Positions 44,861 to 54,988 of a stretch of DNA of 64,000 bases are shown here, in pieces. The stretch comes from an uncultured Prevotellaceae bacterium (GTDB lineage: Bacteria > Bacteroidota > Bacteroidia > Bacteroidales > Bacteroidaceae), in assembly GCA_900315075.1 (NCBI GenBank), contig OMXV01000013.1, positions 23,278 through 87,277 of the forward strand. Direction: 5' to 3'. The notes beneath the pieces are model-generated. The model worked only from the letters and a program-made list of their open reading frames with translations, had not been told where the DNA came from and made no database searches. The position numbers and the translations under genes are program-made. Positions within the stretch are counted from its first letter, which is position 1, and every line of letters starts with the position of its first letter.

Positions 44861-44900
44861 TTAAAAGGGAGTTAAAGAGTAGTTAAATGGACAAATGCTG
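44861..44900. repeat. GAGTTAAAG repeats between dapL and glnN
   Basis: Three degenerate AGTTAAA units followed by GGACAAATGC. The same array and the same trailing GGACAAATGCT word occur at 48466-48515 between gltB and gltD, and a variant at 54920-54970 after amtB. Confidence 0.65.
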
Positions 44901-44906
44901 GCAAAT

Positions 44907-46148
44907 CTATTTATTCGTCCATTTTTCTATTCTCCGTAATGCCTTCTCTGTAGTCTCGTGACTGCCGAAAGCTGTAAAGCGTACATATCCCTCACCACTG
45001 GGTCCAAATCCCACCCCAGGAGTACATACTACATTGGCCCCATAGAGCAATTGCTCAAAGAATTGCCATGAGCCACAACCGTTAGGTGTCTTCATCCAGA
45101 TATATGGTGCATTTTTCCCACCATACACCTCAAAGCCAATACGTTGCAAAGTTTCAAGCATGATGTGTGCATTCTGCATATAGTAATTGATGGTTGCTTT
45201 TACCTGTTCTTTTCCTTCAGGGGTATAGATAGCCTCGGCAGCACGTTGTGAGATATAACTGGTGCCATTGAATTTTGTACACTGCCGACGATTCCAAAGT
45301 GGATTGAGGGGTATTCTCTCACCCTCAAGGGTAGCTGCCGTCAGGTCCTTGGGAACAATCGTATAGCCACACCGCACACCAGTGAAACCTGCAGTCTTTG
45401 AGTAACTATGGAACTCGATGGCACATTTCCGTGCACCTCGAATTTCATAAATAGAATGTGGGATATCATCATCCTGAATATAGGCCTGATAAGCGGCATC
45501 GTAGAAGATGAGGGTGTCGTTTTTCAATGCGTAGTTCACCCATTTGCGCAATTCCTGTTTGGTGATGACCGTTCCCGTGGGATTGTTTGGATAGCACAGA
45601 TAGATGACATCCACATGACAGTCTTTTGGAATCTGAGGTACAAAACCATTCTCTGCCGTACATGGCATATAGACCACATTCGACCATCGTTTTTGCTGAG
45701 AATCCAACGTTCCAGCACGACCTATCATCACATTGGAGTCGATATAGACGGGATAGATGGGGTCGGTCACACCGATGGAATTATCCCAGCGAATGAGTTC
45801 CTGGATATTACCAGTATCCGACTTCGCACCATCGTTGATGAAAATCTCGTCGATGTCGAGGTGTATGCCTCGTGGCAGGAAATCGTTTTTCAAAATTGCC
45901 TCCCGCAGAAAGTCGTAGCCTTGTTCGGGACCATAGCCATGGAAACCTGCCATGGAACCCATCTCATCGACTGCCCGGTGCATGGCCTCTGTTACAGCCG
46001 GACATAGTGGTTGTGTGACATCACCAATACCAAGAGAGAGGACTTCTGCCTTGGGATGCGTCACCTTAAATACATTTACCTTCTTGGCAATATCTGCAAA
46101 GAGATAGTTATTGGGTAACTTTAAGAAATGTTCGTTTACTAAGGACAT
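44907..46148 (-). CDS. dapL: LL-diaminopimelate aminotransferase
   Basis: DapL converts tetrahydrodipicolinate directly to LL-diaminopimelate using glutamate as amino donor, a one-step route to lysine and cell-wall precursor. The 413-aa sequence has the family start (VNEHFLKLPNNYLFADIAKK), IFINDGAKSDTGNIQELI (about 107-124), LCYPNNPTGTVI (about 188) and the PLP lysine in EFHSYSKTAGFTGVRCGYT (about 250-268). It follows dapF, which acts on its product. A short 9-mer array separates the two. Confidence 0.96.
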   Translation of the reverse strand: MSLVNEHFLKLPNNYLFADIAKKVNVFKVTHPKAEVLSLGIGDVTQPLCPAVTEAMHRAVDEMGSMAGFHGYGPEQGYDFLREAILKNDFLPRGIHLDIDEIFINDGAKSDTGNIQELIRWDNSIGVTDPIYPVYIDSNVMIGRAGTLDSQQKRWSNVVYMPCTAENGFVPQIPKDCHVDVIYLCYPNNPTGTVITKQELRKWVNYALKNDTLIFYDAAYQAYIQDDDIPHSIYEIRGARKCAIEFHSYSKTAGFTGVRCGYTIVPKDLTAATLEGERIPLNPLWNRRQCTKFNGTSYISQRAAEAIYTPEGKEQVKATINYYMQNAHIMLETLQRIGFEVYGGKNAPYIWMKTPNGCGSWQFFEQLLYGANVVCTPGVGFGPSGEGYVRFTAFGSHETTEKALRRIEKWTNK

Positions 46149-46164
46149 ATATGATGTATTTTTA

Positions 46165-46210
46165 TCTGAGTGATCGGAATAATCGGAGAAATCGGAGTAA
46201 TCGGAGTTGT
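46165..46210. repeat. AATCGGAG(T/A)A nonamer repeats between dapF and dapL
   Basis: Four copies of a 9-bp unit (TGATCGGAA, TAATCGGAG, AAATCGGAG, TAATCGGAG) fill the 66-nt gap between the two dap genes. This is a different sequence family from the GATTGAA heptamers but has the same habit. Confidence 0.75.
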
Positions 46211-46214
46211 CAGA

Positions 46215-47087
46215 TTATTCAGAGTGACTGATATCGATTTCCCCATCAAAGATGAAGGCCGCGGGACCAGTCATATAGACGTGGTTGTCGGATTCACGCC
46301 ATTCGATTGTGAGATTGCCACCATCCATGACGATTTGCGATTTTCGCCCTGCCCTACCTGTGAGTGCTGCAGCAACAGCCGTGGCACAAGCTCCAGTACC
46401 GCAAGCCATCGTGATGCCACTACCCCGCTCCCACACACGAGTGCGAATGATAGTTTCGTCGTCGTTCTTTTCTTCCGTGGAGAGTAAGTCAAATGTTTTA
46501 TCAGCTTCATTGGTGACTATGCAATGAGCAAACTCTATGTTGCATCGTTGCGGGAAAGCAGGATGACGCTCAAGTTTCTTTCCTGTCGTACCCACTTGGT
46601 CCACATCATCGGTGAAGATGACATAGTGTGGATTTCCCATCGAGACGAAAGTGCCATCTATGATATCGTGAGAAGGAATGAATTGCCTTGCATCCTCAAA
46701 CGATGGTTGAAGCATATCCACCGTAACTGTTTCCACATGGTCATTACAGACATGCAACCATAGTGTCTTCACTCCAGAAAGTGTCAACAGACGTATTTCT
46801 TTCTTTTCTGTCAGACCTCTCTCATATAGATACTTACCAATACACCGTGATGCATTACCGCACATCATGGCCTCGGAGCCATCGGCATTGAAAATGCGCA
46901 TGGAAAAATCGGCCTCTGGAACAGGTGACTTTCCTATCAGCACCAATCCGTCGGAACCTATTCCCTTATGGCGGTCGCTCAATAAGATGGCTGTTGCCGA
47001 TGGGTCGGGTACTTCATTCAGCATGGTATTGACGTAGATATAGTCATTACCTGCACCGTGCATCTTGGTAAAATGTATCTTGCTCAT
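46215..47087 (-). CDS. dapF: Diaminopimelate epimerase
   Basis: DapF interconverts LL- and meso-diaminopimelate with two cysteines. Both active-site motifs are present: [13 protein letters not shown] (about residues 79-91) and [16 protein letters not shown] (about 221-236). I start it at 47087 ([18 protein letters not shown]), giving 290 aa, because upstream codons are antisense of nothing conserved and the start then overlaps the gltD stop by ATGA. This translational coupling links it to gltBD. Confidence 0.96.
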   Translation of the reverse strand: MSKIHFTKMHGAGNDYIYVNTMLNEVPDPSATAILLSDRHKGIGSDGLVLIGKSPVPEADFSMRIFNADGSEAMMCGNASRCIGKYLYERGLTEKKEIRLLTLSGVKTLWLHVCNDHVETVTVDMLQPSFEDARQFIPSHDIIDGTFVSMGNPHYVIFTDDVDQVGTTGKKLERHPAFPQRCNIEFAHCIVTNEADKTFDLLSTEEKNDDETIIRTRVWERGSGITMACGTGACATAVAAALTGRAGRKSQIVMDGGNLTIEWRESDNHVYMTGPAAFIFDGEIDISHSE

Positions 47088-48442
47088 TTTGAAAGGAATT
47101 GATTCACTTCGCTTGCTATTTTCTTGCCACTTGCCATGGCTCTTACCACCAAACTGGCTCCATTGGCAGCATCGCCACAAACAAAGACATTCTCTGGAAG
47201 CTGGGGATGTTCCGGCTTCAGGAATCCCATGGCCAGAAGCACAATTTCTGCCTTGATAATTTCAGGTGTTCCCTTCTCGACCATGAGTGGACGTCCTCCA
47301 GCAGGATTGGGTTCCCAGTCTATCTCCTGCACTTTTACTCCCGTGAGTTTGCCGTCTTTTCCAAGAAACTCAAGTGTGTTGATGTTCCATCGGCGTATGC
47401 ATCCTTCCTCGTGTGAAGAACTGGTTTTCAATGTTCTGGGATAATTAGGCCACGGATTCTGTGGGTCTTCAGGACCTTCAACTGGTTTGGGCATAATCTC
47501 AATTTGAGTGACGCTCTTGCATCCCTGCCGATGGGCAGTACCGATACAATCGGAACCAGTGTCACCTCCTCCAATGACAAGCACATCCTTCCCTTTTGCA
47601 GAGATTCGCTCGGTTTTGGTAAACTCCATCCCTGCAAGGATACGGTTTTGCTGTGATAGCAGTTCGAGTGCAAAATGTACGCCTTTCAATTCACGGCCAG
47701 GCACTTTGAGGTCGCGGGCTGTAGGAGTGCCAGTGGCAAGTACTACAGCGGAATAATCTTTTGAAAGCTGTGATAATATCGCATCATAACTGACACTTTC
47801 GCCATAACGGAACTCAATGCCTTCCTGCTCGAGCAGTTGGAGTCTTCGGTCGATCAGAGTCTTGTTGAGTTTGAAATTTGGGATGCCGTAGCGAAGCAGT
47901 CCACCAGCGGCTTCGTTTCTTTCGAATACAGTAACCGTATATCCCAACATATTGAGTTCGTTAGCGGCAGCGAGTCCTGCGGGACCTGCACCGATTACAG
48001 CCACACTCTTACCATTGCGCCTGACGTTGAGACGAGGTTGAATAAATCCTTCTTGGTATGCCATTTCGGTAATGGCAGCCTCATTCTCTCGGTTGGTGGT
48101 TGGTTCGTGATTGTAGCGATTAAGCACACACGCTTTCTCACATAGAGCCGGGCAGATACGTCCGGTGAACTCAGGGAAGGGATTGGTACTGTTGAGTAGG
48201 CGATACGCCATTTCCCATTCGCCCTTATACAGAGCATCGTTCCATTCTGGTGCCTTATTGCCTAATGGACAAGCCCAATGGCAGAATGGCACACCACAGT
48301 CCATACAACGAGAGGCCTGCTGGCGTCGCTCTCGTGTGTTAAGTGTCTGCTCCACTTCTCCAAAATCGTGGATGCGATCATGAATCGGACGATATCCCGC
48401 CTCCTGGCGGTGTATTTCTAAAAATGCTTTTGGATTTCCCAT
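47084..48442 (-). CDS. gltD: Glutamate synthase small subunit
   Basis: GltD passes electrons from NADPH to GltB and holds FAD and [4Fe-4S] clusters. The 452-aa protein has the N-terminal cysteine clusters ([17 protein letters not shown] near residue 41, [13 protein letters not shown] near 96). It has the FAD motif [17 protein letters not shown] (about 146) and the NADPH motif [17 protein letters not shown] (about 287). It follows gltB across a 163-nt repeat-filled gap, and its stop overlaps dapF. Confidence 0.96.
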   Translation of the reverse strand: MGNPKAFLEIHRQEAGYRPIHDRIHDFGEVEQTLNTRERRQQASRCMDCGVPFCHWACPLGNKAPEWNDALYKGEWEMAYRLLNSTNPFPEFTGRICPALCEKACVLNRYNHEPTTNRENEAAITEMAYQEGFIQPRLNVRRNGKSVAVIGAGPAGLAAANELNMLGYTVTVFERNEAAGGLLRYGIPNFKLNKTLIDRRLQLLEQEGIEFRYGESVSYDAILSQLSKDYSAVVLATGTPTARDLKVPGRELKGVHFALELLSQQNRILAGMEFTKTERISAKGKDVLVIGGGDTGSDCIGTAHRQGCKSVTQIEIMPKPVEGPEDPQNPWPNYPRTLKTSSSHEEGCIRRWNINTLEFLGKDGKLTGVKVQEIDWEPNPAGGRPLMVEKGTPEIIKAEIVLLAMGFLKPEHPQLPENVFVCGDAANGASLVVRAMASGKKIASEVNQFLSK

Positions 48443-48465
48443 GATGAACTATATATTTTGTAGTT

Positions 48466-48605
48466 AAATAGGAGTTAAAGGGGAGTTAAAGGGGAGTTAA
48501 AGGGACAAATGCTATTCCTCATAACCTCATAACCAACACGCTACGCTACCTCATAACCTTATAACCTCATAACCTTATAACCTCACAACCTCATAACCTC
48601 ACATA
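48466..48605. repeat. Double repeat array between gltB and gltD
   Basis: Three GGGAGTTAAAG units plus the tail GGACAAATGCT (48466-48515) are followed by about eight CCTCATAA / CCTTATAA octamers (48516-48605). The octamer equals the inverted GAGGTTAT unit at 14998. The array is inside what should be a single gltB-gltD transcript. Confidence 0.8.
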
Positions 48606-51600
48606 TTAATATTCACGTTGCATATCCTCAATTTTCTGTCGCAGTTTATTCATCTGCTCTTCCTGAAGGACACGCTTGTATTCGATAGGCACCACTTGGA
48701 TGAAGTCTTGAATGTAACGACTCCAGTCATCGAGCATACGACCAGCCAGGGCCGAACCTGTATGCAAATAGTGCTGTCGGATGAGTTCAAGTAGTTCTTT
48801 TCGCGACACACTGTCCTCAACAAGTTCCAGTTCCACCATATCCATATTGCAGAAATAGTCGAAGGTGTGGTCGGGGTCATAAACGTATGCCACTCCACCT
48901 GACATACCCGCTGCGAAATTGCGCCCTGTCTTACCGAGCACAACCACCCGTCCGCCTGTCATATATTCACAACAATGATCACCTGCACCTTCAACGACAG
49001 CGATAGCCCCTGAATTGCGCACACCGAAGCGCTCACCCACACGACCGTTGATATATAATTCACCGCTTGTAGCCCCATATAGTCCGGTGTTTCCAGCGAT
49101 GATATTCTCCTCGGCTTTGAAATTGCTACGCATAGGTGGTAGGATAGCGATGCGCCCTCCAGATAGTCCTTTGGCGAAATAGTCATTGGTCTCACCTTCG
49201 AGTTTGAAACTTACACCATGTTCGAGGAAAGCACCAAACGATTGTCCTGCAGACCCTTTAAACTTCACATTAATGGTATTGTCGGGCAGACCTGCAAGTC
49301 CATGCTTCATGGCTATTTCTCCGGATAGCATTGCCCCCACTGCACGGTCGGTATTCTTGATGGCATAATCGAGCGACACCTCTTCCAACTGATTGATAGC
49401 CTTATCGGCAGCCACAATCATCTGCTGATCAAGCACGCCAGATATAGCACGGATATCAAGAGAAGTTGGCACATTATGAAGAGTCGTTGGGTCGGCACTC
49501 TCCATGTATAGTAGTCGCGTGAAATCGAGATGGACGTCATCTTTCATCTGGGATTTTTTATTTCCAACTTCAATCAGATCAGTTCTTCCTACGATGTCGT
49601 TGAGACTCTTGTATCCCATCTCTGCCAAATACTCACGCACTTCCTGGGCAATAAATGAGAAATAGTTGACAAGGTACTCATAACGCCCCATGAAATGTTT
49701 TCTTAATTCAGCATGTTGAGTTGCCACACCCATCGGACAGGTGTTCAGGTTGCATTTCCGCATCATCACACACCCTAATACAATGAGCGTAGCCGTGCCG
49801 AATCCAAATTCCTCAGCACCGAGGAGTGCCATCAGCACCACGTCGCGCCCGGTCTTCAACTGTCCGTCCACCTGTAGGCGTACACCACCCCGGAGTCCGT
49901 TTCGCACGAGTGTCTGCTGCGTTTCCGAAAGTCCTATCTCTGGCGAGATACCCGCAAAGCGCATACTGGATGCCGGACTGGCTCCAGTGCCACCCTCCGC
50001 ACCACTGATGACGATGAGGTCGGCCTTTGCCTTTGCCACACCAGCGGCTATCGTTCCCACACCGCTCTCGGCCACTAATTTCACTGAAATAGCAGCCCTT
50101 GGATTCACATTCTTCAAATCGAAAATGAGCTGAGCCAAGTCCTCTATGCTATAGATATCATGATGAGGAGGTGGGGAAATGAGTGAGATTCCCGGTATGC
50201 TGTGTCGCGTCTTGGCAATCACCTCATTGACCTTGAAACCTGGCAGTTGTCCACCCTCACCAGGTTTTGCTCCCTGGGCCACCTTGATTTGTATTTCCTC
50301 GGCATTCACCAGATACTCCGTGGTCACACCAAATCTGCCACTTGCCACCTGTTTTGTCTTGCTTGAGAGGCTGATGCCATCAACTTCAGTATGGAAGCGC
50401 TCTGAATCTTCACCTCCCTCGCCTGTATTGGAACGTGCTCCAAGTTTGTTCATAGCCAGGCAGATAGCCTCGTGCGCCTCCTTGCTCAAGGCACCAAACG
50501 ACATGGCTCCTGCCACGAAATGCTTCACGATTGCCTCCACGGGTTCCACCTCGTCGATGCTTATAGGTTGCTTTTTCCATCCGAGGAAGTCGCGTATGAA
50601 AATGGGCGACTCTTTCTCATCCACCAGGCGCGCGTATTCTTTGTATTTCTTATAATTTCCGGTGCGTGTGGCGAGTTGCAAGGTGGCAATCGTTTCTGGA
50701 TTCCATGCATGGCGAATGCCATCACTCCGCCAATGGAACTGGCCAAGGTTAGGCAGGAACTGGCTTTTTGCAGCAGGTTCATTTGTTTCGTTTATGTCTG
50801 TGGCACAGCCACTTACTGAATAGGCTTTGCACTGCATGGCAATGGCATCACGGGCGATCTTCTCCAACCCAACACCGCCAATGGTGCTCACTTCTGTGCC
50901 GAAATAGGTGCGCAAGAGATGCTCGCTCAGTCCGATGCTCTCGAAAATCTTTGCACCACGATACGAGCGGATGGTCGAAATACCCATCTTGGCCATAATC
51001 TTAAACAGCCCCTTCTTTACAGCCTTGATATAGTTTTTCTCTGCAGTGGCATAGTCTTCCTGAATCTTCCCTTTTTTCACCAGGTCATCGAGAATGGCAA
51101 AAACCATATAGGGACAGAGTGCCGATGCACCATACCCCAACAACAATGCTGCATGCATCGTCTCGCGTATCTCACCACTTTCTACAATCAGTGCCGTCTG
51201 TACTCGCTTTCCTACACTTATCAGATAATGATGTACAGCAGAGACAGCCAAGAGTGAAGGAATAAATGCCTCACCTCCTCCATCACTAAAAGGCATGAGA
51301 GGTTTATCCACCTTGTCGGTCAGTATGATATAGTTATATCCATCATCGACGGCTTTCTCAGCATCCTTGCACAGTTGGTCGAGTGCACGTCGCAAATCCT
51401 CTCCAGCCTGAGGATAGTCACTCCCCTCCCCTTTCACAGCGTGACTGGGAGTAAGACTGAAAGTCATGGGCAACTTGATTGTATTAAATCCCTTGTATCG
51501 TATATTGCAGAGTATATCCAATTGGGTATTGTTCAGTATTGGATGCGGTAGTCGTACCATCTTGCAATTGGTCTCATCGGGACTGAGAATACCAGTACCC

Positions 51601-53210
51601 ACGCGTCCTATATACTCTGTGAGCGACATTACCAATTCCTCTCGGATGGAGTCGATGGCAGGATTGGTCACCTGAGCAAATTGTTGGCGGAAATAATTGA
51701 AAAACACTTGAGGTTTCTCTGAGAACACTGCGAGGGGGGTGTCGTTACCCATCGATGCCGTGGGTTCCTGTCCTTTCACCGCCATCGGGGCTATTGTGGC
51801 ATCGATATCCTCGGCACCATAGCCAAACATTGTTTCTTTTTGCAATAAATCAGACACGGCATTTTCCACGTGCCTTCCACTCTTCAACTTCTCCAACTGG
51901 ATGCGGTTGGTCGAAAGCCACTGCCGGTAGGGATGCTCACCAGCCAACATCTTTTTGATTTCCCCATCATAGTATATTTTACCTTCCTGTGTGTCGATGA
52001 GCAGGATTTTTCCTGGCTGCAGACGACCTTTTTCCACCACGTCCGTCGGGTTGAAATCCATCACGCCCACCTCTGATGCGACAATCATTGTATCGTTCTT
52101 GGTGATGGTATAACGAGCTGGTCTCAGCCCGTTACGGTCGAGCATACCGCCGGCAAATCGTCCGTCACTGAACAACAACGCTGCAGGTCCATCCCATGGC
52201 TCCATCAAGATGGAATGGTATTCATAGAATGCCTTAAGATCTTCCGATATGGGATTTTTGTCGTTGAAACTCTCTGGAACGAGCACACTCATAGCATGCG
52301 GCAAACTAAGTCCCGACATCATGAGAAACTCCAATACATTGTCGAGTGATGCTGAGTCCGACATTTCTGGTTGCACAATCGGCGAGATGGCTTTTGCTTC
52401 GCCAAGTGCCTCGCTACTGAGCACACTTTCGCGTGCCTTCATCCATCCACGGTTGCCACGGATGGTATTGATTTCACCATTGTGTGCTAACAACCGGAAA
52501 GGCTGTGCCAAACTCCACGTTGGAAATGTGTTGGTACTAAACCTGGAGTGGACGAGTGCTAATCCACTGGTTAGGTATGGATTTGTTAAGTCTGGGAAAT
52601 ACTGCCGTAATTGCATCGACGAAAGCATACCTTTATAAATAATATTGGTATTACTTAACGAACAGATATAAAAGTCCTTATGTGTGACACGGCGCTCAAT
52701 CTTCTTTCTTATGATATATAATGTTCGTGGAAATGCCTCCACCTTGTCGTCGGACACTCCTGTAACAAATACCTGTTTTATATCTGGCTCCGTCGTTAAT
52801 GCCGACTCACCGAGACACGCCGGATTGGTGGGTACAGTGCGTAGATGCATCAGTTGTAATCCCTCACGCTCTATCTCCTCTATCATCACGCTCAGGATTT
52901 GCTGCCTTGCTTCTTCGTCCTTAGGCAGGAATACCAAACCTGTACCATATTTTCCCTTCTCTGGCACAGGAATACCTTGTAGGAGAATAAATTCATGTGG
53001 AATCTGAATCATTATACCAGCCCCATCGCCATCCTTGCCAACCTCGGCACCACGATGACGAAGATTCTCGAGTACATGCAATGCATCATCCACAATTTGA
53101 TGGCTCTTATTACCATGAATATTCACAATCATGCCTACACCACAGGCATCATGTTCATATTCATTCTGGTAGAGTCCCTTTTTGGTTTGAGTTTGCTTAC
53201 TTTTTGTCAT
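48606..53210 (-). CDS. gltB: Glutamate synthase large subunit
   Basis: GltB makes two glutamates from glutamine and 2-oxoglutarate. The 1534-aa protein has the class-II amidotransferase domain with its cysteine in YEHDACGVGMIVNIHGNK (so the first 20 or so residues are a propeptide). It then has the central and FMN domains, the 3Fe-4S motif CVMMRKCNLNTCPMGVATQ (about 1141-1159) and the C-terminal beta-helix (GGRVVVLGKTGRNFAAGMSG). I start at the MTKSKQ methionine (53210), because a TTG at 53255 lies within the -7 promoter box. It heads the nitrogen operon. Confidence 0.96.
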   Translation of the reverse strand: MTKSKQTQTKKGLYQNEYEHDACGVGMIVNIHGNKSHQIVDDALHVLENLRHRGAEVGKDGDGAGIMIQIPHEFILLQGIPVPEKGKYGTGLVFLPKDEEARQQILSVMIEEIEREGLQLMHLRTVPTNPACLGESALTTEPDIKQVFVTGVSDDKVEAFPRTLYIIRKKIERRVTHKDFYICSLSNTNIIYKGMLSSMQLRQYFPDLTNPYLTSGLALVHSRFSTNTFPTWSLAQPFRLLAHNGEINTIRGNRGWMKARESVLSSEALGEAKAISPIVQPEMSDSASLDNVLEFLMMSGLSLPHAMSVLVPESFNDKNPISEDLKAFYEYHSILMEPWDGPAALLFSDGRFAGGMLDRNGLRPARYTITKNDTMIVASEVGVMDFNPTDVVEKGRLQPGKILLIDTQEGKIYYDGEIKKMLAGEHPYRQWLSTNRIQLEKLKSGRHVENAVSDLLQKETMFGYGAEDIDATIAPMAVKGQEPTASMGNDTPLAVFSEKPQVFFNYFRQQFAQVTNPAIDSIREELVMSLTEYIGRVGTGILSPDETNCKMVRLPHPILNNTQLDILCNIRYKGFNTIKLPMTFSLTPSHAVKGEGSDYPQAGEDLRRALDQLCKDAEKAVDDGYNYIILTDKVDKPLMPFSDGGGEAFIPSLLAVSAVHHYLISVGKRVQTALIVESGEIRETMHAALLLGYGASALCPYMVFAILDDLVKKGKIQEDYATAEKNYIKAVKKGLFKIMAKMGISTIRSYRGAKIFESIGLSEHLLRTYFGTEVSTIGGVGLEKIARDAIAMQCKAYSVSGCATDINETNEPAAKSQFLPNLGQFHWRSDGIRHAWNPETIATLQLATRTGNYKKYKEYARLVDEKESPIFIRDFLGWKKQPISIDEVEPVEAIVKHFVAGAMSFGALSKEAHEAICLAMNKLGARSNTGEGGEDSERFHTEVDGISLSSKTKQVASGRFGVTTEYLVNAEEIQIKVAQGAKPGEGGQLPGFKVNEVIAKTRHSIPGISLISPPPHHDIYSIEDLAQLIFDLKNVNPRAAISVKLVAESGVGTIAAGVAKAKADLIVISGAEGGTGASPASSMRFAGISPEIGLSETQQTLVRNGLRGGVRLQVDGQLKTGRDVVLMALLGAEEFGFGTATLIVLGCVMMRKCNLNTCPMGVATQHAELRKHFMGRYEYLVNYFSFIAQEVREYLAEMGYKSLNDIVGRTDLIEVGNKKSQMKDDVHLDFTRLLYMESADPTTLHNVPTSLDIRAISGVLDQQMIVAADKAINQLEEVSLDYAIKNTDRAVGAMLSGEIAMKHGLAGLPDNTINVKFKGSAGQSFGAFLEHGVSFKLEGETNDYFAKGLSGGRIAILPPMRSNFKAEENIIAGNTGLYGATSGELYINGRVGERFGVRNSGAIAVVEGAGDHCCEYMTGGRVVVLGKTGRNFAAGMSGGVAYVYDPDHTFDYFCNMDMVELELVEDSVSRKELLELIRQHYLHTGSALAGRMLDDWSRYIQDFIQVVPIEYKRVLQEEQMNKLRQKIEDMQREY

Positions 53211-53252
53211 ATTATCCTTATATTTACTATCTTTTTGTTCAAAATCACGGTG

Positions 53253-53283
53253 CAAAGTTATGACATATTGCTATAAATACAAA
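53253..53283 (-). promoter_or_regulatory. Predicted promoter of the gltB operon
   Basis: On the minus strand TTTG (53280-53283 complement), 19 nt, then TAACTTTG (53253-53260 complement) is a near-perfect Bacteroidetes promoter, about 45 nt before the gltB ATG. The rest of the divergent region up to amtB (53284-53469) is AT-rich with no open frame. Confidence 0.75.
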
Positions 53284-53469
53284 GAAATTTGTGACATTTT
53301 TAATCACATTTTAATATCGTTCTTTCACTTTGTAACAAAATTAACTAAATCACTATCTATTTGTATAAAATTGAAAGCATTTTTACCCGCTCACTTACAA
53401 ATCGTAACTTGAGGACATTATTTAGAATCAAAAAGCAAACTATTTACCGCAATAACTATCAAAACAATC

Positions 53470-53477
53470 TAACTTTG
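53470..53477 (+). promoter_or_regulatory. Predicted -7 box of amtB
   Basis: TAACTTTG is identical to the gltB -7 box and lies 38 nt before the amtB ATG. The -33 element is weak (TTTA). Divergent promoters of matching sequence suggest joint nitrogen control, which is inference. Confidence 0.5.
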
Positions 53478-53514
53478 CACGAAAAATATTTCAATATGTA
53501 ATAAAAGGATAGTT

Positions 53515-54903
53515 ATGAAGGTAAAAAGACGTTGGATTGTGCTGATGGCTGCCATGACAGTGATAGCCATAGTAGGATTAGTGGTAGGAGAGCCTACCTT
53601 TGAATGTGATTGGTCTGTGGTATCTGCAGCCGATGTAGCTTGGTTGATTACAGCCACTATATTTGTGCTGATGATGACTCCTGGCCTGTCGTTTTTCTAT
53701 GGTGGCATGGTGGGTGCCAAAAATGTCATCTCAACGATGCTTCAATCATTTATCGCCATGGGACTGATTTCAGTTCTCTGGGTGGTAATAGGTTTTTCGC
53801 TATGCTTTGGCGACGACATTGGCGGTGTGATAGGCAATCCAACCACTTTCCTGATGTTTAAGAATGTAGGAGGGGCAGTCTATACCACACCTGGGGGTAA
53901 CATCTTGGGAGGAGCCACCATTCCATTGGCACTCTTTGCACTGTTCCAGATGAAGTTTGCCATCATCACCCCTTCTCTCATCACGGGATCGTTTGCCGAG
54001 CGTGTACGCTTCTCAGCTTATATGTTTTTTATGATGTTCTTTTTCTTCATCATCTATTGTCCGTTGGCCCACATGACATGGCATCCAGAGGGATTGTTCT
54101 GCAGATGGGGTGTCATCGACTTTGCTGGTGGTATCGTGGTACATGCTTCGTCGGGTGTAGCAGCCTTGGCAGGAGCCATTTTCCTTGGACGACGCAGTAC
54201 TGAGAAGAGCGAGCCTGCCAACATACCATTTGTATTACTTGGTGCTGCCATGTTGTGGTTAGGATGGTTTGGTTTTAATGCGGGTTCCTCTCTTCACGCC
54301 GACGGTCAGGCAGTAAAAGCATTTCTCAACACCAACACGGCCTCGGCTACAGCGATGATGACATGGATATTCTTCGACTGTCTGCGCGGCAGGAAACCAT
54401 CAGCCATGGGTGCTGCCGTAGGTTGTGTCGTAGGCTTGGTGGCCATCACACCGTCTGCGGGTTACGTCACCGTGGGGCAGAGTATCTTTATTGCATTTGT
54501 GATCACACTCATCTGCAACATGGCAGTGTATTGGCGTTCGCGCAGCAGTATCGACGATGCCCTTGATGTTTTCCCCACTCACGGTATGGGTGGTATTGTC
54601 GGCACGGTGCTGACAGGCATCTTCATTCAAGAAGGGCTCATCGCTGGCACTTGGGATGGTTTCATTGTATTTCTCTTCCACTTATTGGCCATAGCCATCG
54701 TTTTCACCTATACATTTGCCATGAGCTGGTTAGGTTACAAACTCATCGACCGTTTCATCCCCATGCGCGTCTCTCCCTACAGCGAAAAAGTGGGTCTCGA
54801 CTTTTCACAGCATGATGAGCATTATGGTCTTGCTCATATCGGAGAACGAGAGTTGGCGGAGTATGAGGAACATTTGAGGGAGAAGCTAAAGATTGAAGAT
54901 TGA
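53515..54903 (+). CDS. amtB: Ammonium transporter
   Basis: Inner-membrane Amt/MEP channel for ammonium. The 462-aa protein has about eleven membrane helices. Family segments are MTPGLSFFYGGMVGAKNVIS (about 56-75), GSFAERVRFSAYMFFMMFFF (about 158-177), GGIVVHASSGVAALAGA (about 202) and LDVFPTHGMGGIVGTVLTGI (about 350-369, with one of the pore histidines). It starts opposite gltB. No P-II (glnK) gene is next to it, and the C-terminal tail (EYEEHLREKLKIED) carries no fused P-II domain. Confidence 0.96.
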   Translation: MKVKRRWIVLMAAMTVIAIVGLVVGEPTFECDWSVVSAADVAWLITATIFVLMMTPGLSFFYGGMVGAKNVISTMLQSFIAMGLISVLWVVIGFSLCFGDDIGGVIGNPTTFLMFKNVGGAVYTTPGGNILGGATIPLALFALFQMKFAIITPSLITGSFAERVRFSAYMFFMMFFFFIIYCPLAHMTWHPEGLFCRWGVIDFAGGIVVHASSGVAALAGAIFLGRRSTEKSEPANIPFVLLGAAMLWLGWFGFNAGSSLHADGQAVKAFLNTNTASATAMMTWIFFDCLRGRKPSAMGAAVGCVVGLVAITPSAGYVTVGQSIFIAFVITLICNMAVYWRSRSSIDDALDVFPTHGMGGIVGTVLTGIFIQEGLIAGTWDGFIVFLFHLLAIAIVFTYTFAMSWLGYKLIDRFIPMRVSPYSEKVGLDFSQHDEHYGLAHIGERELAEYEEHLREKLKIED

Positions 54904-54988
54904 AAATTGAAAATTGAAAAGGAGTTAAAGGGGAGTTGAAAAGGAGTTAAAGGGGAGTTAAAGGGACAATACCATTGAAGATTGAAAA
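54885..54988. repeat. Mixed repeat array after amtB
   Basis: GATTGAA/AATTGAA heptamers begin within the last codons of amtB, where they encode KLKIED. They are followed by four GGAGTTAAAGG or GGAGTTGAAAA units, a GGGACAAT tail, and heptamers again up to 54988. Both main families thus lie in one array, and the end of the AmtB protein is encoded by repeat sequence. Confidence 0.8.

Noticed and set aside
53211-53255. N-terminal extension of GltB from a TTG
   Set aside because: The TTG at 53255 lies inside the predicted -7 box, so it cannot be in the mRNA.
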